Shown: positions 28,172-38,059, counted from the stretch's first letter. The stretch is 64,000 bases of DNA from JANNNF01 sp040385825 (GCA_040385825.1 JAZKGQ010000023.1:1-64000), one strand, 5' to 3'. Notes: generated by a model not told the origin, from the letters alone. Numbers and translations: made by a program.

Positions 28172-29131
28172 CTATTTTCGGGCCAGAAGGGCCTGCGCCG
28201 TGGCCTCGTCCGTGACCAAACCATTGATAATGCGGCTTTTCAAAGCTGCGTAAATTGCGGGCACTTTGGATGCGCCCGCAGCAATGCCAACTGACGGACG
28301 GTCAAGCCCCGGCGTGATCCTCACCCCGCCGGTGCGGGTATTGGTGCCGACATCCAGATAAACCCCGGCGCGGTCGAACACCCAGCCCGCCACTTCGCCC
28401 GCAGCCCCTGCGGCCTGCATGTCGGCAAGCTCGGCGCGGGTGACGAACCCGTCGGCCAGCAGCGGGGCATCGGTGCTCATCTGCCCCACGCCCACAAAGA
28501 TCACATCGGCGCGCCGGGCCAGATCGACCACCTTCTTGACCGGGCCAAGCGCGTGGAAGGCCGCGTTTTCGGCGGGGGTCGGGCTGATCACCGGCACCGG
28601 CATCGGGTAGTGGGGGGCGCGCACCTTGTCGGCAATCCGCATCACCACGTCGAAAAAGCTGGCCGACCCGTCAGGCGCGATATTGCCGATCAATGAGACC
28701 AGCCGGTGTTGCGGGGCCTCAAGTGTCACCATGGCGTCGACCATGCCCCGCATCGCCCGCCCGGTGCCAAGCGCCACGGTCAGCGGGGTGGGCATCCGCA
28801 GGAAGCGCTCCAGTTCGGCCGCCGCCGCAGGGGCGATGGCGCGCACCGCGTCGCCTCCCGGCCCAAGGCTGGGCGCCACCCGACAGCGCGTCATCTGAAA
28901 ACGCGCGGTCAGCGCGCGTTCCAGATCAAGGCAGGCCCCGATCCGGTGGTTGATCCGCACATGGATCAGCCCGTCCGTCATCGCCTTGCTGACCAGCCGC
29001 TGCGCGCGCTGGCGGCTGACCCCCAACTCGCGCGCGATCTGGTCCTGCGTCAGCCCGCCGGTGTAATACAGCCAGCCCGCGCGGGCGGCTTCGTCATCCT
29101 GGCTGGGGTCGGATTCGGGGGGCAGGGTCAT
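28172..29131 (-). CDS. smoC: SorC/DeoR-type sugar-binding transcriptional regulator
   Basis: 319 residues. The N-terminal helix-turn-helix is GLTQDQIARELGVSRQRAQRLVSKA at about residues 29-53. The remaining 250 residues form the SorC effector domain, seen in TVALGTGRAMRGMVD, LIGNIAPDGSASFFDVVMRIA and AGASKVPAIYAAL. Such proteins bind phosphorylated sugars or polyols and act as activator or repressor of the adjacent operon. It overlaps the HAD gene by 4 bases and precedes smoE. The repeat-rich smoE promoter is its most likely target. Confidence 0.9.
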   Translation of the reverse strand: MTLPPESDPSQDDEAARAGWLYYTGGLTQDQIARELGVSRQRAQRLVSKAMTDGLIHVRINHRIGACLDLERALTARFQMTRCRVAPSLGPGGDAVRAIAPAAAAELERFLRMPTPLTVALGTGRAMRGMVDAMVTLEAPQHRLVSLIGNIAPDGSASFFDVVMRIADKVRAPHYPMPVPVISPTPAENAAFHALGPVKKVVDLARRADVIFVGVGQMSTDAPLLADGFVTRAELADMQAAGAAGEVAGWVFDRAGVYLDVGTNTRTGGVRITPGLDRPSVGIAAGASKVPAIYAALKSRIINGLVTDEATAQALLARK

Positions 29132-29811
29132 GCAAGGGCTCGGGTATGAAAAAGATCGGGGTTGCGGGCGCGCAGGCTGGCAAAGTCGGCATAGCTTGCA
29201 TGGGGTAAAGCATCCTCTGGCGGGGTCAGGTCAAGCCCTGTCAGATGGCTGCCCCCGGTAAAACGCCAGACGGTCATCCCCGCAGCAAGCCCCGCGCGCA
29301 CCCCGTTCAGGCTGTCTTCGATCACGATGCAGGCGGCAGGGGCCACCGCCATCCGGCGGGCGGCATGCAGGAACAGGTCCGGCGCAGGCTTGCCCCGCGC
29401 CACCTCGGACGCGGTAAAGCTGCACCCCGCAAACAGCGGGGCCAGCCCCGACACCGCCAGACTGTGGCGCAGCCGTTCGGGGCTGGACGAGGTTGCCAGA
29501 CAATAGGGCAGGCGCAGGGCCTGAATGGTCTGCACCACCCCCGGCATCACCGCCAACTCGCGTTCAAACGCCGCCAGCAGCCGGGCGCGGTAATCGGCCT
29601 CGAAACTGTCAGGCAGGGCCACGCCCCAGCGGGTGCGCACCTCGGCCAGAACGGCAGGATAGGACCGGCCCAGAAAATGGCGGCTGACAAAGCCCATGTC
29701 CATCTCGACGCCGTAGCCGCGCAACTCGGCAATCAGCATCCGGGCGCTGATGACCTCGCTGTCGATCAGCACACCGTCACAGTCAAAGATGATCAGGGCA
29801 GGATTGGGCAT
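29128..29811 (-). CDS. HAD-superfamily phosphatase, beta-phosphoglucomutase-like
   Basis: 227 residues from the ATG at 29811 (MPNPAL). Motif I is IIFDCDGVLIDSE, motif II is ATSSSP, the conserved Lys-Pro lies in GKPAPDLF and the last acidic motif is VIEDSLNG. All HAD catalytic positions are therefore present. Likely a sugar- or polyol-phosphate phosphatase; the neighbouring polyol operon supports this without proving the substrate. Starts upstream of 29811 add residues with no family similarity. It is the first gene of the minus-strand run and is divergent from ilvD. Confidence 0.87.
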   Translation of the reverse strand: MPNPALIIFDCDGVLIDSEVISARMLIAELRGYGVEMDMGFVSRHFLGRSYPAVLAEVRTRWGVALPDSFEADYRARLLAAFERELAVMPGVVQTIQALRLPYCLATSSSPERLRHSLAVSGLAPLFAGCSFTASEVARGKPAPDLFLHAARRMAVAPAACIVIEDSLNGVRAGLAAGMTVWRFTGGSHLTGLDLTPPEDALPHASYADFASLRARNPDLFHTRALA

Positions 29812-29980
29812 GGGTCTGGGTCCGGTCATGGGCAGGCACCATAGGGCCATGCCCCGGCCCAAGGGAAGGGGGCATTCCGGCGCGCTTTTGGGCAGGCAGA
29901 AAACGGGAAAGGCTTGAATCACCCGGCGTCCGGTGTCACATCGGGCAGGCAGTTCCCCAAGCCAGACGCCGGAGGCCCCC

Positions 29981-31816
29981 ATGCCCGTCTATCGTTCCCG
30001 CACCACCACCCATGGCCGCAACATGGCAGGCGCGCGCGGCCTGTGGCGGGCCACCGGCATGAAGGACGGCGATTTCGGCAAGCCGATCATCGCCATCTGC
30101 AACTCCTTCACCCAGTTCGTGCCCGGTCACGTCCATCTGAAAGACCTGGGCCAGCTTGTCGCGCGCGAGGTCGAGGCCGCAGGCGGGGTCGCCAAGGAAT
30201 TCAACACCATCGCGGTCGATGACGGCATCGCCATGGGTCATGACGGCATGCTGTATTCGCTGCCCTCGCGCGAGATCATCGCTGACAGCGTGGAATACAT
30301 GGTCAACGCCCATTGCGCCGATGCGATGGTGTGCATTTCCAACTGCGACAAGATCACCCCCGGCATGCTGATGGCCGCCATGCGCCTGAACATTCCGGTG
30401 GTCTTCGTGTCGGGCGGGCCGATGGAGGCCGGCAAGGTGGTGATCAAGGGCAAGGAAATGGCGCTGGATCTGGTCGATGCCATGGTGGTGGCGGCAGATG
30501 ATTCCGTGTCGGATGCCGATGTCGAGGCGATCGAGAAAGAAGCCTGCCCCACCTGCGGGTCGTGCTCTGGCATGTTCACCGCCAACTCGATGAACTGCCT
30601 GACCGAGGCCTTGGGCCTGTCGCTGCCCGGCAACGGATCGACCCTTGCCACCCACGCCGACCGCAAGCGCCTGTTCGTCGAGGCGGGCCACCTGATCGTC
30701 GATATCACCAAACGCTACTATGAGCAGAACGATACCTCCGTGCTGCCCCGCACCGTCGCCAGCAAACAGGCGTTTGAAAACGCCATGGCGCTGGACATCG
30801 CCATGGGCGGGTCCACCAACACCGTGCTGCATATCCTCGCCGCCGCGCATGAGGGTGAGATCGATTTCGACCTTGATGATATCGACCAGTTGTCGCGCCG
30901 GGTGCCCGTGCTGTGCAAGGTGGCCCCGGCCAAGCAGGACGTGCATATGGAGGATGTCCACCGTGCCGGTGGCATCATGTCGATCCTGGGTCAGTTGGAC
31001 AATGCGGGCCTTCTGAACCGCGACTGCCCGACCATCCACGCCCCCACCATGGGGGCGGCACTGGACCATTGGGATATCAGCCGCACCAACCATGAAAACG
31101 TCCGCGACTTCTTCCTTGCCGCCCCCGGCGGCGTGCGCACCACGCAAGCCTTCTCGACCAACCGCAAGTATGACAGCCTTGATACCGACCGTGAAAAGGG
31201 CGTGATCCGCTCGGCCAGACACGCCTTCTCCAAAGACGGGGGCTTGGCGGTGCTGAAGGGCAATATCTCGCCCGATGGCTGCATCGTGAAAACCGCCGGG
31301 GTGGACGAGTCTATCCTGATCTTCTCTGGCCCCGCCCGCGTGTTCGAATCGCAAAATGCTGCGGTAGAGGCGATCCTGTCGAACCGCATCAAACCCGGCG
31401 ATGTGCTGGTGATCCGCTATGAGGGGCCAAAGGGCGGGCCGGGGATGCAGGAAATGCTGTACCCGACCAGCTATCTGAAATCCAAAGGCCTCGGCAAGGA
31501 ATGCGCCCTGATCACCGATGGCCGCTTTTCGGGTGGCACCTCGGGCCTGTCCATCGGCCACGTTTCACCCGAGGCGGCGGCAGGCGGCATGATTGGTCTG
31601 GTGGCCGAAGGCGACATGATCGACATTAACATCCCCGAGCGCAGCATCAGCCTGCGGGTGTCCGACGCCGACCTTGCGACCCGGCGCGCCGAACAGGACG
31701 CCAAGGGCTGGAAGCCCGCCAAATCCCGCCCGCGCAAGGTGACCACGGCGCTCAAGGCCTACGCCCTGCTGGCAACCTCGGCCGACAAGGGGGCCGTGCG
31801 CAAACTGCCGGACTGA
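29981..31816 (+). CDS. ilvD: Dihydroxy-acid dehydratase
   Basis: 611 residues from the ATG at 29981, preceded by GGAGG. Iron-sulfur cysteines lie in CISNCDKITPGM and ACPTCGSCSGMFTANSMNCL. The catalytic region GRFSGGTSGLSIGHVSPEAA is near residue 510. It dehydrates dihydroxyisovalerate and dihydroxymethylvalerate to the 2-keto acids of valine and isoleucine synthesis. It stands alone between the polyol operon and a minus-strand gene; a palindromic repeat follows its stop. Confidence 0.96.
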   Translation: MPVYRSRTTTHGRNMAGARGLWRATGMKDGDFGKPIIAICNSFTQFVPGHVHLKDLGQLVAREVEAAGGVAKEFNTIAVDDGIAMGHDGMLYSLPSREIIADSVEYMVNAHCADAMVCISNCDKITPGMLMAAMRLNIPVVFVSGGPMEAGKVVIKGKEMALDLVDAMVVAADDSVSDADVEAIEKEACPTCGSCSGMFTANSMNCLTEALGLSLPGNGSTLATHADRKRLFVEAGHLIVDITKRYYEQNDTSVLPRTVASKQAFENAMALDIAMGGSTNTVLHILAAAHEGEIDFDLDDIDQLSRRVPVLCKVAPAKQDVHMEDVHRAGGIMSILGQLDNAGLLNRDCPTIHAPTMGAALDHWDISRTNHENVRDFFLAAPGGVRTTQAFSTNRKYDSLDTDREKGVIRSARHAFSKDGGLAVLKGNISPDGCIVKTAGVDESILIFSGPARVFESQNAAVEAILSNRIKPGDVLVIRYEGPKGGPGMQEMLYPTSYLKSKGLGKECALITDGRFSGGTSGLSIGHVSPEAAAGGMIGLVAEGDMIDINIPERSISLRVSDADLATRRAEQDAKGWKPAKSRPRKVTTALKAYALLATSADKGAVRKLPD

Positions 31817-31828
31817 CCCCTATATCCC

Positions 31829-31936
31829 CTGTGCGAAAATATCCCACAGGGGGAGGCGCATGAAATGCGGCGGGGGGCTGTGCAAGCCCCCCAAAATCCT
31901 TCAAAGGATTTTGCGAAATTCCTTTGAAGGAATTTC
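31829..31936. repeat. Modular palindromic intergenic repeat (site C)
   Basis: It contains TGTGCGAAAATATCC (31830-31844), a GGGGGAG box, a CGCAT/ATGCG hairpin, a GGGGGGCT/AGCCCCCC hairpin (31872-31892), then two back-to-back palindromes, CAAAATCCTT/AAGGATTTTG (31892-31913) and GAAATTCCTT/AAGGAATTTC (31915-31936). It combines the modules of site B with the palindrome pair of site A, between the convergent ilvD and enoyl-CoA hydratase genes. Confidence 0.78.
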
Positions 31937-31938
31937 CC

Positions 31939-32718
31939 TCACTCTCCCTTGAATTCTGGCGCCCGACGCCCCCGGAAGGCGGCGATCCCCTCCACCTTAT
32001 CGGCCGTATCCAGCAGCGCCTCGAACCCTGCGCGTTCGGTGCCAAAGGCCAGCCGCCCCTCATCGCCCGCCAGGATCGCGGCTTTGGCGGCGGCCAGCGC
32101 CAGTGGCGCGCGCGCCGACAGCCGTTCGGTCAGCGCCACCGCCTCGGGCAGGGCGGACCCTGCGACCTGCCAGCCCGCAATCCCCCATCTCACCGCGCGA
32201 TCGGCGTCGATCACCTCGCCGGTCATCACCATCCGCATCGCCCGCGCGCGCCCGGCCAGCGAGGTCAGCCGCTGGCTGCCGCCTGCACCGGGCATCAGGC
32301 CCCAGCCGGTTTCGGGCAGCCCGATCCGGGCGGTGCCGCCCAGCACAAGGCAGTCGGCCATCAACGCAAGCTCGAACCCGGTGCCAAGGCAGGCTCCGTC
32401 CACCGCCACCACCAGCGGTTTGGCAAAGCCACGGATCGCCGCCCAATGCGCCTTGGACGGATCCCGGCTGCCCCGCGCGGCGCTGCGCGCCGCCAGTTCC
32501 GACAGATTCGCGCCGGATGAAAAATCGCCCCCCACCCCCGAGATCAGCACCGCCCGACAGTGCGGATCTTCGGCCAGAGTCAGCATCCGACCCGCCAAAA
32601 GCGCCAAAAGCGCATTCGACAAGGCGTTGCGCACAGCCGGGCGGTTGAGTTCAAGATGAACCCATCTACCCCTGCGTGTCTCTACCAGATCAGGGCCTGT
32701 CTGCATGGTCCACACCAT
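31939..32718 (-). CDS. Enoyl-CoA hydratase/isomerase family protein (crotonase fold)
   Basis: 259 residues. The oxyanion-hole loops are visible: ISGVGGDFSSGANL near residue 62 and DGACLGTGFELALMADCLVLGG near residue 107, followed by GLPETGWGLMPGAGGSQRL. The Glu in GLPETG lies at one catalytic position. It probably acts on an acyl-CoA thioester; exact chain type is unknown. It starts 31 bases after the FAD oxidoreductase stop on the same strand. The ATG at 32706 is an alternative start. Confidence 0.88.
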   Translation of the reverse strand: MVWTMQTGPDLVETRRGRWVHLELNRPAVRNALSNALLALLAGRMLTLAEDPHCRAVLISGVGGDFSSGANLSELAARSAARGSRDPSKAHWAAIRGFAKPLVVAVDGACLGTGFELALMADCLVLGGTARIGLPETGWGLMPGAGGSQRLTSLAGRARAMRMVMTGEVIDADRAVRWGIAGWQVAGSALPEAVALTERLSARAPLALAAAKAAILAGDEGRLAFGTERAGFEALLDTADKVEGIAAFRGRRAPEFKGE

Positions 32719-32749
32719 GCGTCAGAGTGGAAAAACTGCAAGAGTTTCC

Positions 32750-34129
32750 TTATCTTCCGGTCAGCCACGCCCCCAAAGCCGCCAGTCGGGATGGCCCCGC
32801 CCCGCCTCGCGCCTCGCGCGCGTCCGCCGCGCGCAGCAGGGCATACATGCCCCGCACCCCCAACCAGCGCAGCGGTTCGGGTTCCCATTTTCGCACGGTT
32901 CGGTTGACCCAAGGCAGGCGGGTCAGATCAGTGCTGCGCCGCAGGGCAAGATCGGCCAGAGTGCGCCCCGCAAGGTTCGAGGTGGACACGCCGACCCCGA
33001 CATAGCCCCCGGCAAAGCCGATGCCGGTGGCCGCGTCAAACCCCACCGTCGCGCACCAGTCGCGCGGCACGCCCAACACCCCGCACCAGCCATGATCGAT
33101 CCGCGCCGCCCGTGCCGCCGGGAAATGCCGGTGCAAAATCGCGGTCAGCCGCGCGATCGTTGCCGGATCGGGGCGGCCGTTGTGATCAATCGCCGACCCA
33201 AAGCGGTAGGGCACCCCGCGCGCGCCAACCGTGATCCGCCCGTCGCGCGTGCGCTGGCAATAGCAATAGGCATTTGCGAAATCGCCAAGAATTTCATGCC
33301 CCTGCCAGCCGATCTGCGCCCAGATGTGGTCTGGCAACGGCTCTGTTGCGATCTGCGCCGAATTCATCGGCAGCCAGTCGCGCCGCAAGCCCGGCATCCG
33401 GGCCGAAAATCCTTCGGTCGCGCGCAGGATCACCGGCGCACGCACCACGCCCCGGTCGGTGGTGACCACGCCGCGGGCGATGGTCTGGACAGTGGTGCCT
33501 TCGGCGATCCGCACGCCCGCAGCCTCGACCATCTGCGCCAGCCCGCGTACCAGCTTGGCCGGCTGCACCCGCGCAACACCGCCCACCACCATTGCGCCAA
33601 GCGCCCCCGGAACATGGACCCGGTCGCGCAGGGCATCTGCCCCGATGGCATAGGCGCGATCCTCGCCCCACGCCTGCCGCGCCGCCACTTCGGCCTGCAT
33701 CCGCACCAGTTGAGCAGGGTTCACGGCGACCATCAGTTCATCCGTGCGGCGAATGTCGGCGTCGATCCCGGCGGCTTCTGCCACGCGGATCACCTCATCC
33801 ACCGTGCCGTTCATCGCCTGCACCATGGCGCGCACCGATCCTTCGTCCGATGTCGCCAGATAGCGGTCATGGTTCCAGGCAAACCCGCCCGTCAGCCAGC
33901 CACCATTGCGGCCCGATGCGCCGAAACCCGCGAATTCCCGCTCGACGATCAGGATGTTCAGCGACGGATCGGCCGCCTTCAGGTAATGCGCCGTCCAAAG
34001 CCCGGTATAGCCCGCCCCCACGATGCAGACATCGACAGACACGTCCCCGGCGAGAGCCGGGCGCGGCGCGGGCACTCCGCCCATATCGGCGTACCAATGG
34101 GACACGTCGCCCAACCGTTCAGGCTGCAT
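32750..34129 (-). CDS. FAD-dependent oxidoreductase (DAO/PuuB-like)
   Basis: 459 residues. The dinucleotide-binding motif VCIVGAGYTGLWTAHYLKAAD lies near residue 32. The protein continues with GASGRNGGWLTGG, the DAO-family FAD loop, and ends with a C-terminal GFAGGYVGVGVSTSNLAGRTLADL segment that completes the FAD site. The overall pattern resembles gamma-glutamylputrescine oxidase and other amine oxidoreductases. It may oxidise a secondary amine or amino acid in the cytoplasm. Substrate is not readable. It is divergent from proS across 209 bases. Confidence 0.88.
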   Translation of the reverse strand: MQPERLGDVSHWYADMGGVPAPRPALAGDVSVDVCIVGAGYTGLWTAHYLKAADPSLNILIVEREFAGFGASGRNGGWLTGGFAWNHDRYLATSDEGSVRAMVQAMNGTVDEVIRVAEAAGIDADIRRTDELMVAVNPAQLVRMQAEVAARQAWGEDRAYAIGADALRDRVHVPGALGAMVVGGVARVQPAKLVRGLAQMVEAAGVRIAEGTTVQTIARGVVTTDRGVVRAPVILRATEGFSARMPGLRRDWLPMNSAQIATEPLPDHIWAQIGWQGHEILGDFANAYCYCQRTRDGRITVGARGVPYRFGSAIDHNGRPDPATIARLTAILHRHFPAARAARIDHGWCGVLGVPRDWCATVGFDAATGIGFAGGYVGVGVSTSNLAGRTLADLALRRSTDLTRLPWVNRTVRKWEPEPLRWLGVRGMYALLRAADAREARGGAGPSRLAALGAWLTGR

Positions 34130-34338
34130 CCCGACCTCTTGTCAAATCATCCTGCTACCCCGCCAAAAGACATAGTTTCCCCACCAAAGTCACGCCCAAA
34201 CCTCCTTCCGTTTTCCCAAGACTACCGGACGGCGCGTTAACAAGGCGTGAACCGCAGTCGCCTTGCCAAACGGCTCTGGCTTGCTTGCCCCGCCCTGCCG
34301 CGCTAGGAACGACGCAACCCGTTTGACATGAGGCCGCC

Positions 34339-35676
34339 ATGCGTCTGACCCGCTACTTTCTGCCCGTTCTGAAGGAAAATCCCGCCGAGGCGCAGATCGT
34401 GTCGCACCGCTACATGTTGCGGGCCGGCATGATCAAGCAACAGGCGGCCGGGATCTATTCCTGGCTGCCGATGGGCCTGCGCGTGCTGCGCCGGATCGAG
34501 ACGATCGTGAACGAGGAACAGGAACGCGCGGGTCATATTCCGCTGCTGATGCCCACCCTGCAACCCGCTGATCTGTGGCGGGAATCCGGCCGCTACGATG
34601 ATTACGGCCAGGAAATGCTGCGCATCACCGACCGCCAGAAACGCGAGCTTCTGTACGGCCCGACCAATGAGGAAATGATCACCGACATCTTCCGGGCCCA
34701 CGTCAACAGCTACAAGGATCTGCCGCTCACGCTCTACCACATCCAGTGGAAGTTCCGCGACGAGATGCGCCCGAGGTTCGGCGTGATGCGGGGGCGCGAG
34801 TTCCTGATGAAGGACGGCTACAACTTTGACGTGGACCGTGACGCCGCCCTGCATGCCTACAACCGCCACATGGTCAGCTATCTGCGCACCTATGAACGGA
34901 TGGGGCTGACGGCCATCCCGATGCGCGCGGCCTCGGGTCCGATTGGCGGCGATAATACCCATGAATTTCTGGTACTTGCGAGTACGGGCGAATCCGAGGT
35001 GTTCTTTGATTCTGCCGTGACGGACCTGAAACTGGGCCAGCGTGAGGTCGATTACGACGACCGCACTCAGGTCGCGGAAATCTGCAAAGAATTCACCACA
35101 CTTTATGCGCGTACCGATGAAACCCACGATGTCGCCCTGTTCGACGCCATTCCCGAAGACCGCCGCAAAGTGGCGCGGGGCATCGAAGTGGGGCAGATCT
35201 TCTACTTTGGCACCAAATATTCCGAGTCGATGGGGGCCACGGTCGTCACCGCAGACGGGGCCAAGGTGCCGGTGGAAATGGGGTCGCATGGCATTGGCGT
35301 GTCGCGTCTGCTGGGCGCGATCATCGAGGCCAGCCATGACGACAAGGGCATCATCTGGCCGGAAGGCGTCACTCCGTTTCCGGTGGGGATCGTCAACCTG
35401 AAACAGGGCGATGCGGGCACCGATGCGGCCTGCGACGGGCTGTATAAAGCCTTGGCCGCCAAGGGGTTGGAGGCACTTTATGATGACCGCGACGAACGCG
35501 CCGGGGCCAAATTCGCCACGATGGACCTGATCGGCCTGCCCTGGCGCATTACCGTTGGCCCGCGCGGTCTGGCCAATGGTGTGGTCGAACTGACCTCGCG
35601 CCGAACCGGCGTGTCCGAGGAGATGGGCGCCGAGGCGGCTGTGGCGCGGCTTTGCGAAATCTACAAGGATATCTGA
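34339..35676 (+). CDS. proS: Prolyl-tRNA synthetase, short alphaproteobacterial form
   Basis: 445 residues. Class II motifs are visible: MLRAGMIKQQAAGIYSWLPMG (motif 1 region), FRDEMRPRFGVMRGREFLMKDGY (motif 2 region) and GVSRLLGAIIE (motif 3). The roughly 180-residue editing insertion of E. coli ProRS between motifs 2 and 3 is absent, as usual in alphaproteobacteria. It charges tRNA-Pro. It is well separated from the upstream divergent gene and is followed by the lolCD pair. Confidence 0.96.
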   Translation: MRLTRYFLPVLKENPAEAQIVSHRYMLRAGMIKQQAAGIYSWLPMGLRVLRRIETIVNEEQERAGHIPLLMPTLQPADLWRESGRYDDYGQEMLRITDRQKRELLYGPTNEEMITDIFRAHVNSYKDLPLTLYHIQWKFRDEMRPRFGVMRGREFLMKDGYNFDVDRDAALHAYNRHMVSYLRTYERMGLTAIPMRAASGPIGGDNTHEFLVLASTGESEVFFDSAVTDLKLGQREVDYDDRTQVAEICKEFTTLYARTDETHDVALFDAIPEDRRKVARGIEVGQIFYFGTKYSESMGATVVTADGAKVPVEMGSHGIGVSRLLGAIIEASHDDKGIIWPEGVTPFPVGIVNLKQGDAGTDAACDGLYKALAAKGLEALYDDRDERAGAKFATMDLIGLPWRITVGPRGLANGVVELTSRRTGVSEEMGAEAAVARLCEIYKDI

Positions 35677-35839
35677 CGGATACCTGTGTTTCCTGATGCT
35701 GTTTCAGGCCCGGTGTGGCGCCCCGGCCTGATCCGCGCCCCGGCCGAAAACCGGCGCAGGTCTGGCGCGCACGGGTCTGTGCCTTGACCCTGTGCCGCCT
35801 TTCCCTGATGGTGCGCCGACGCTGACCCAGAGGTATGCC

Positions 35840-37123
35840 TTGGCCACCACCCGCCCGTTTTCCCGCTTTGAATTCATGATTGCCTGGCGCTATCTGCGTG
35901 CCCGCCGTGCCGAAGGCGGGGTGTCGGTGATGACGTGGATTTCGTTGATCGGCATTACGCTGGCTGTGGCGGCGCTGATCATCACTCTGGCCGTAAGGGC
36001 CGGATTTCGCGCGGAATTCGTCGATACCATCCTGGGCGCGAATGCGCATGTGACAATCTATTCCTCGGGGCAGGACAGCGGGACCGGTCAGACCATCAAG
36101 GGCTTTTCGGACTATGACAGCCTGTCTGCCGCGCTGCTGGCAGTACCCGGCGTGGTGCGGGCGGCCCCGCTGGTCAAGGGTCAGGTGATGATCACAGCAG
36201 GCCCTGCCACCTCGGCGGCCGAGGTGTTCGGCCTGACCATGGCAGACCTGAAAACCATCCCCCGCGTCGGTCTGGGCGCGCAGGCCATTGGGGATATCGA
36301 GCGTTTCAACGACGGCATCGCCATCGGGTCGGGTATCGCACGCGAGTTGAACCTTGGCCTGGGCGACCGGGTGCGCCTGATTGCGCCCAACGGGGTGAAG
36401 ACAGCCTTCGGCACCAGTCCCCGCGTCAACGCCTATGAGGTGGTCTATATCTTTACCGCCGGGCGGTTCGACATCGACCGAACCCGCATCTACATGCCGC
36501 TGGCCGAGGCGCAAAGCTATTTCAACCGCGAAGGAATGGCCGACGAATTCGAGGTGATGGTGGCCGACCCCGAGGCGGTCGATGTGCTTGCCGACCCGCT
36601 GCTGGACGCTGCCGGGCCGAATGCCCTGCTGTGGACATGGCGCGATTCCGCAGGGTCGTTCCTGCGGGCACTGGATATCGAGGACAATGTGATGTTCGTG
36701 ATCCTGTCCATTCTGGTGCTGATTGCCGCCATGAACATCGTGTCGGGGCTGATCATGCTGGTCAAGAACAAGGGGCGCGACATTGGCATCCTGCGCACCA
36801 TGGGTTTGACGGAAGGCTCTGTCTTGCGGGTGTTTTTCCTGTGTGGCGCCTTTACAGGCACGGTGGGCACCATCATGGGGGTGGCGCTTGGCTGCCTGTT
36901 TGCGGCCTATATCGACCCGATCATGGGCTTCATCAACTGGGTCAACGGCGGCGATGTCTGGGATCCGTCGATCCGGGGGATTTACGCCTTGCCCGCCAAA
37001 CTGCTGCCGCGCGATGTGGCGTCGGCGGTGGCCTTGTCGCTTGGCCTGTCTTTTGTTGTCACGATTTTTCCAGCCCGCCGTGCGGCACGGATGAACCCGG
37101 TCGAGGCGCTGCGCTATGAATGA
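35840..37123 (+). CDS. lolC: Lipoprotein-releasing ABC transporter permease (LolC/LolE)
   Basis: About 427 residues from a TTG at 35840, preceded by AGAGG; a GTG at 35792 is the farther alternative. The N-terminal FSRFEFMIAWRYLRARRAEGGVSVMTWISLIGI is the LolC/E hallmark and contains the first membrane helix. A large periplasmic domain of about 230 residues follows, then three C-terminal helices with LRTMGLTEGSVLRVFFLCG. Together with LolD it extracts lipoproteins from the inner membrane. The lolD start lies 8 bases inside its end. Confidence 0.92.
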   Translation: MATTRPFSRFEFMIAWRYLRARRAEGGVSVMTWISLIGITLAVAALIITLAVRAGFRAEFVDTILGANAHVTIYSSGQDSGTGQTIKGFSDYDSLSAALLAVPGVVRAAPLVKGQVMITAGPATSAAEVFGLTMADLKTIPRVGLGAQAIGDIERFNDGIAIGSGIARELNLGLGDRVRLIAPNGVKTAFGTSPRVNAYEVVYIFTAGRFDIDRTRIYMPLAEAQSYFNREGMADEFEVMVADPEAVDVLADPLLDAAGPNALLWTWRDSAGSFLRALDIEDNVMFVILSILVLIAAMNIVSGLIMLVKNKGRDIGILRTMGLTEGSVLRVFFLCGAFTGTVGTIMGVALGCLFAAYIDPIMGFINWVNGGDVWDPSIRGIYALPAKLLPRDVASAVALSLGLSFVVTIFPARRAARMNPVEALRYE

Positions 37124-37790
37124 TGCACTGGGTCTGGACGGGATCGAAAAGGTCTACAATCGCGGCAAACCGTCCGAGGTGACCGTGCTGCGCGGGGCCT
37201 CGCTGCGGGTGGGACATGGCGAGGTGGTGGCTTTGGTCGCCCCGTCCGGGGCCGGGAAATCCACGCTGCTGCACATTGCCGGGTTGCTGGATACGCCGGA
37301 TCTGGGTGCCGTTGCCTTGAATGGCCGCGCCATGGGCGGGCTTGGCGACCGTGCCCGGACCGAGGCCCGGCGGGCAGATGTGGGGTTCATCTATCAGTTC
37401 CACCACCTGCTGCCAGAGTTTACCGCGTTGGAAAACATCATCATTCCGCAGCTTGCCAATGGTGTGGCACCGGGTGTTGCCGCCGCCCGTGCGCAGGATT
37501 TGCTGGGCCGGGTCGGGGTTGCCGCCCGCGCGGGCCACCGCCCCGCCGCTCTGTCGGGGGGCGAGCAGCAGCGGGTGGCCTTCTGCCGCGCTTTGGCGAA
37601 TGGCCCGCGCCTTTTGCTGGCGGATGAGCCTACGGGGAACCTTGATCCGGCCACCTCCGATCAGGTGTTTGGCGTGCTGATGGCGCTGGTGCGGGAAACC
37701 GGGCTGTCGGCACTGATCGCGACGCATAACCTCGACCTTGCCGCCCGGATGGACCGGATCGTGCGGCTGGAGGCGGGGCGGGTGGTTTAG
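37116..37790 (+). CDS. lolD: Lipoprotein-releasing ABC transporter ATP-binding protein
   Basis: 224 residues. Walker A is APSGAGKSTLLHIAG, the signature is LSGGEQQRVAFCRAL and Walker B is LLLADEPTGNLD. The segment FIYQFHHLLPEFTALENI is the LolD Q-loop signature for coupling to LolC/E. It energises lipoprotein release. It overlaps lolC by 8 bases, and its end overlaps a convergent small membrane gene by 4 bases. Confidence 0.94.
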   Translation: MNDALGLDGIEKVYNRGKPSEVTVLRGASLRVGHGEVVALVAPSGAGKSTLLHIAGLLDTPDLGAVALNGRAMGGLGDRARTEARRADVGFIYQFHHLLPEFTALENIIIPQLANGVAPGVAAARAQDLLGRVGVAARAGHRPAALSGGEQQRVAFCRALANGPRLLLADEPTGNLDPATSDQVFGVLMALVRETGLSALIATHNLDLAARMDRIVRLEAGRVV

Positions 37791-38005
37791 GCCTGCTGCG
37801 GGTCGTCGATCGGGTCGTAGTCATAGCTGACGCTGCGCGCGGCGATGGCCCAGACCAGCGCCATGGTCAGCAATGGGTAGACAACCGCGAACCCCACCAG
37901 CACCGATTTATGCACCTCGGACAGGCCTGTGGAGGTGCCGAGGATAAAGCCGATCACGGCCTCGGTTCCAAAGGCAAACAGGGCGAGGGTCGTGATGGGG
38001 GTCAT
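37787..38005 (-). CDS. Small two-helix membrane protein
   Basis: 72 residues with two hydrophobic segments (about residues 5-25 and 34-58) and an acidic C-terminus ending DYDPIDDPQQA. I recognise no family with certainty. The second helix contains charged residues only at its end, so it is most likely a small inner-membrane protein. It converges on lolD with a 4-base overlap. The GC-rich context makes spurious frames common, but the clean hydrophobic pattern supports a real gene. Confidence 0.7.
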   Translation of the reverse strand: MTPITTLALFAFGTEAVIGFILGTSTGLSEVHKSVLVGFAVVYPLLTMALVWAIAARSVSYDYDPIDDPQQA

Positions 38006-38059
38006 GGCGCATCCTTGCGGTGATATGGCGTGCAGGATTGCAACCTGTGGGGGCGTGCG

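Noticed and set aside
29936..31561. 541-residue minus-strand open frame opposite ilvD
   Set aside because: ilvD has all family motifs on the plus strand; the antisense frame is a GC artefact.
34130..34338. Possible tRNA or small RNA in the proS upstream gap
   Set aside because: I found no cloverleaf or terminator pattern in this divergent control region.
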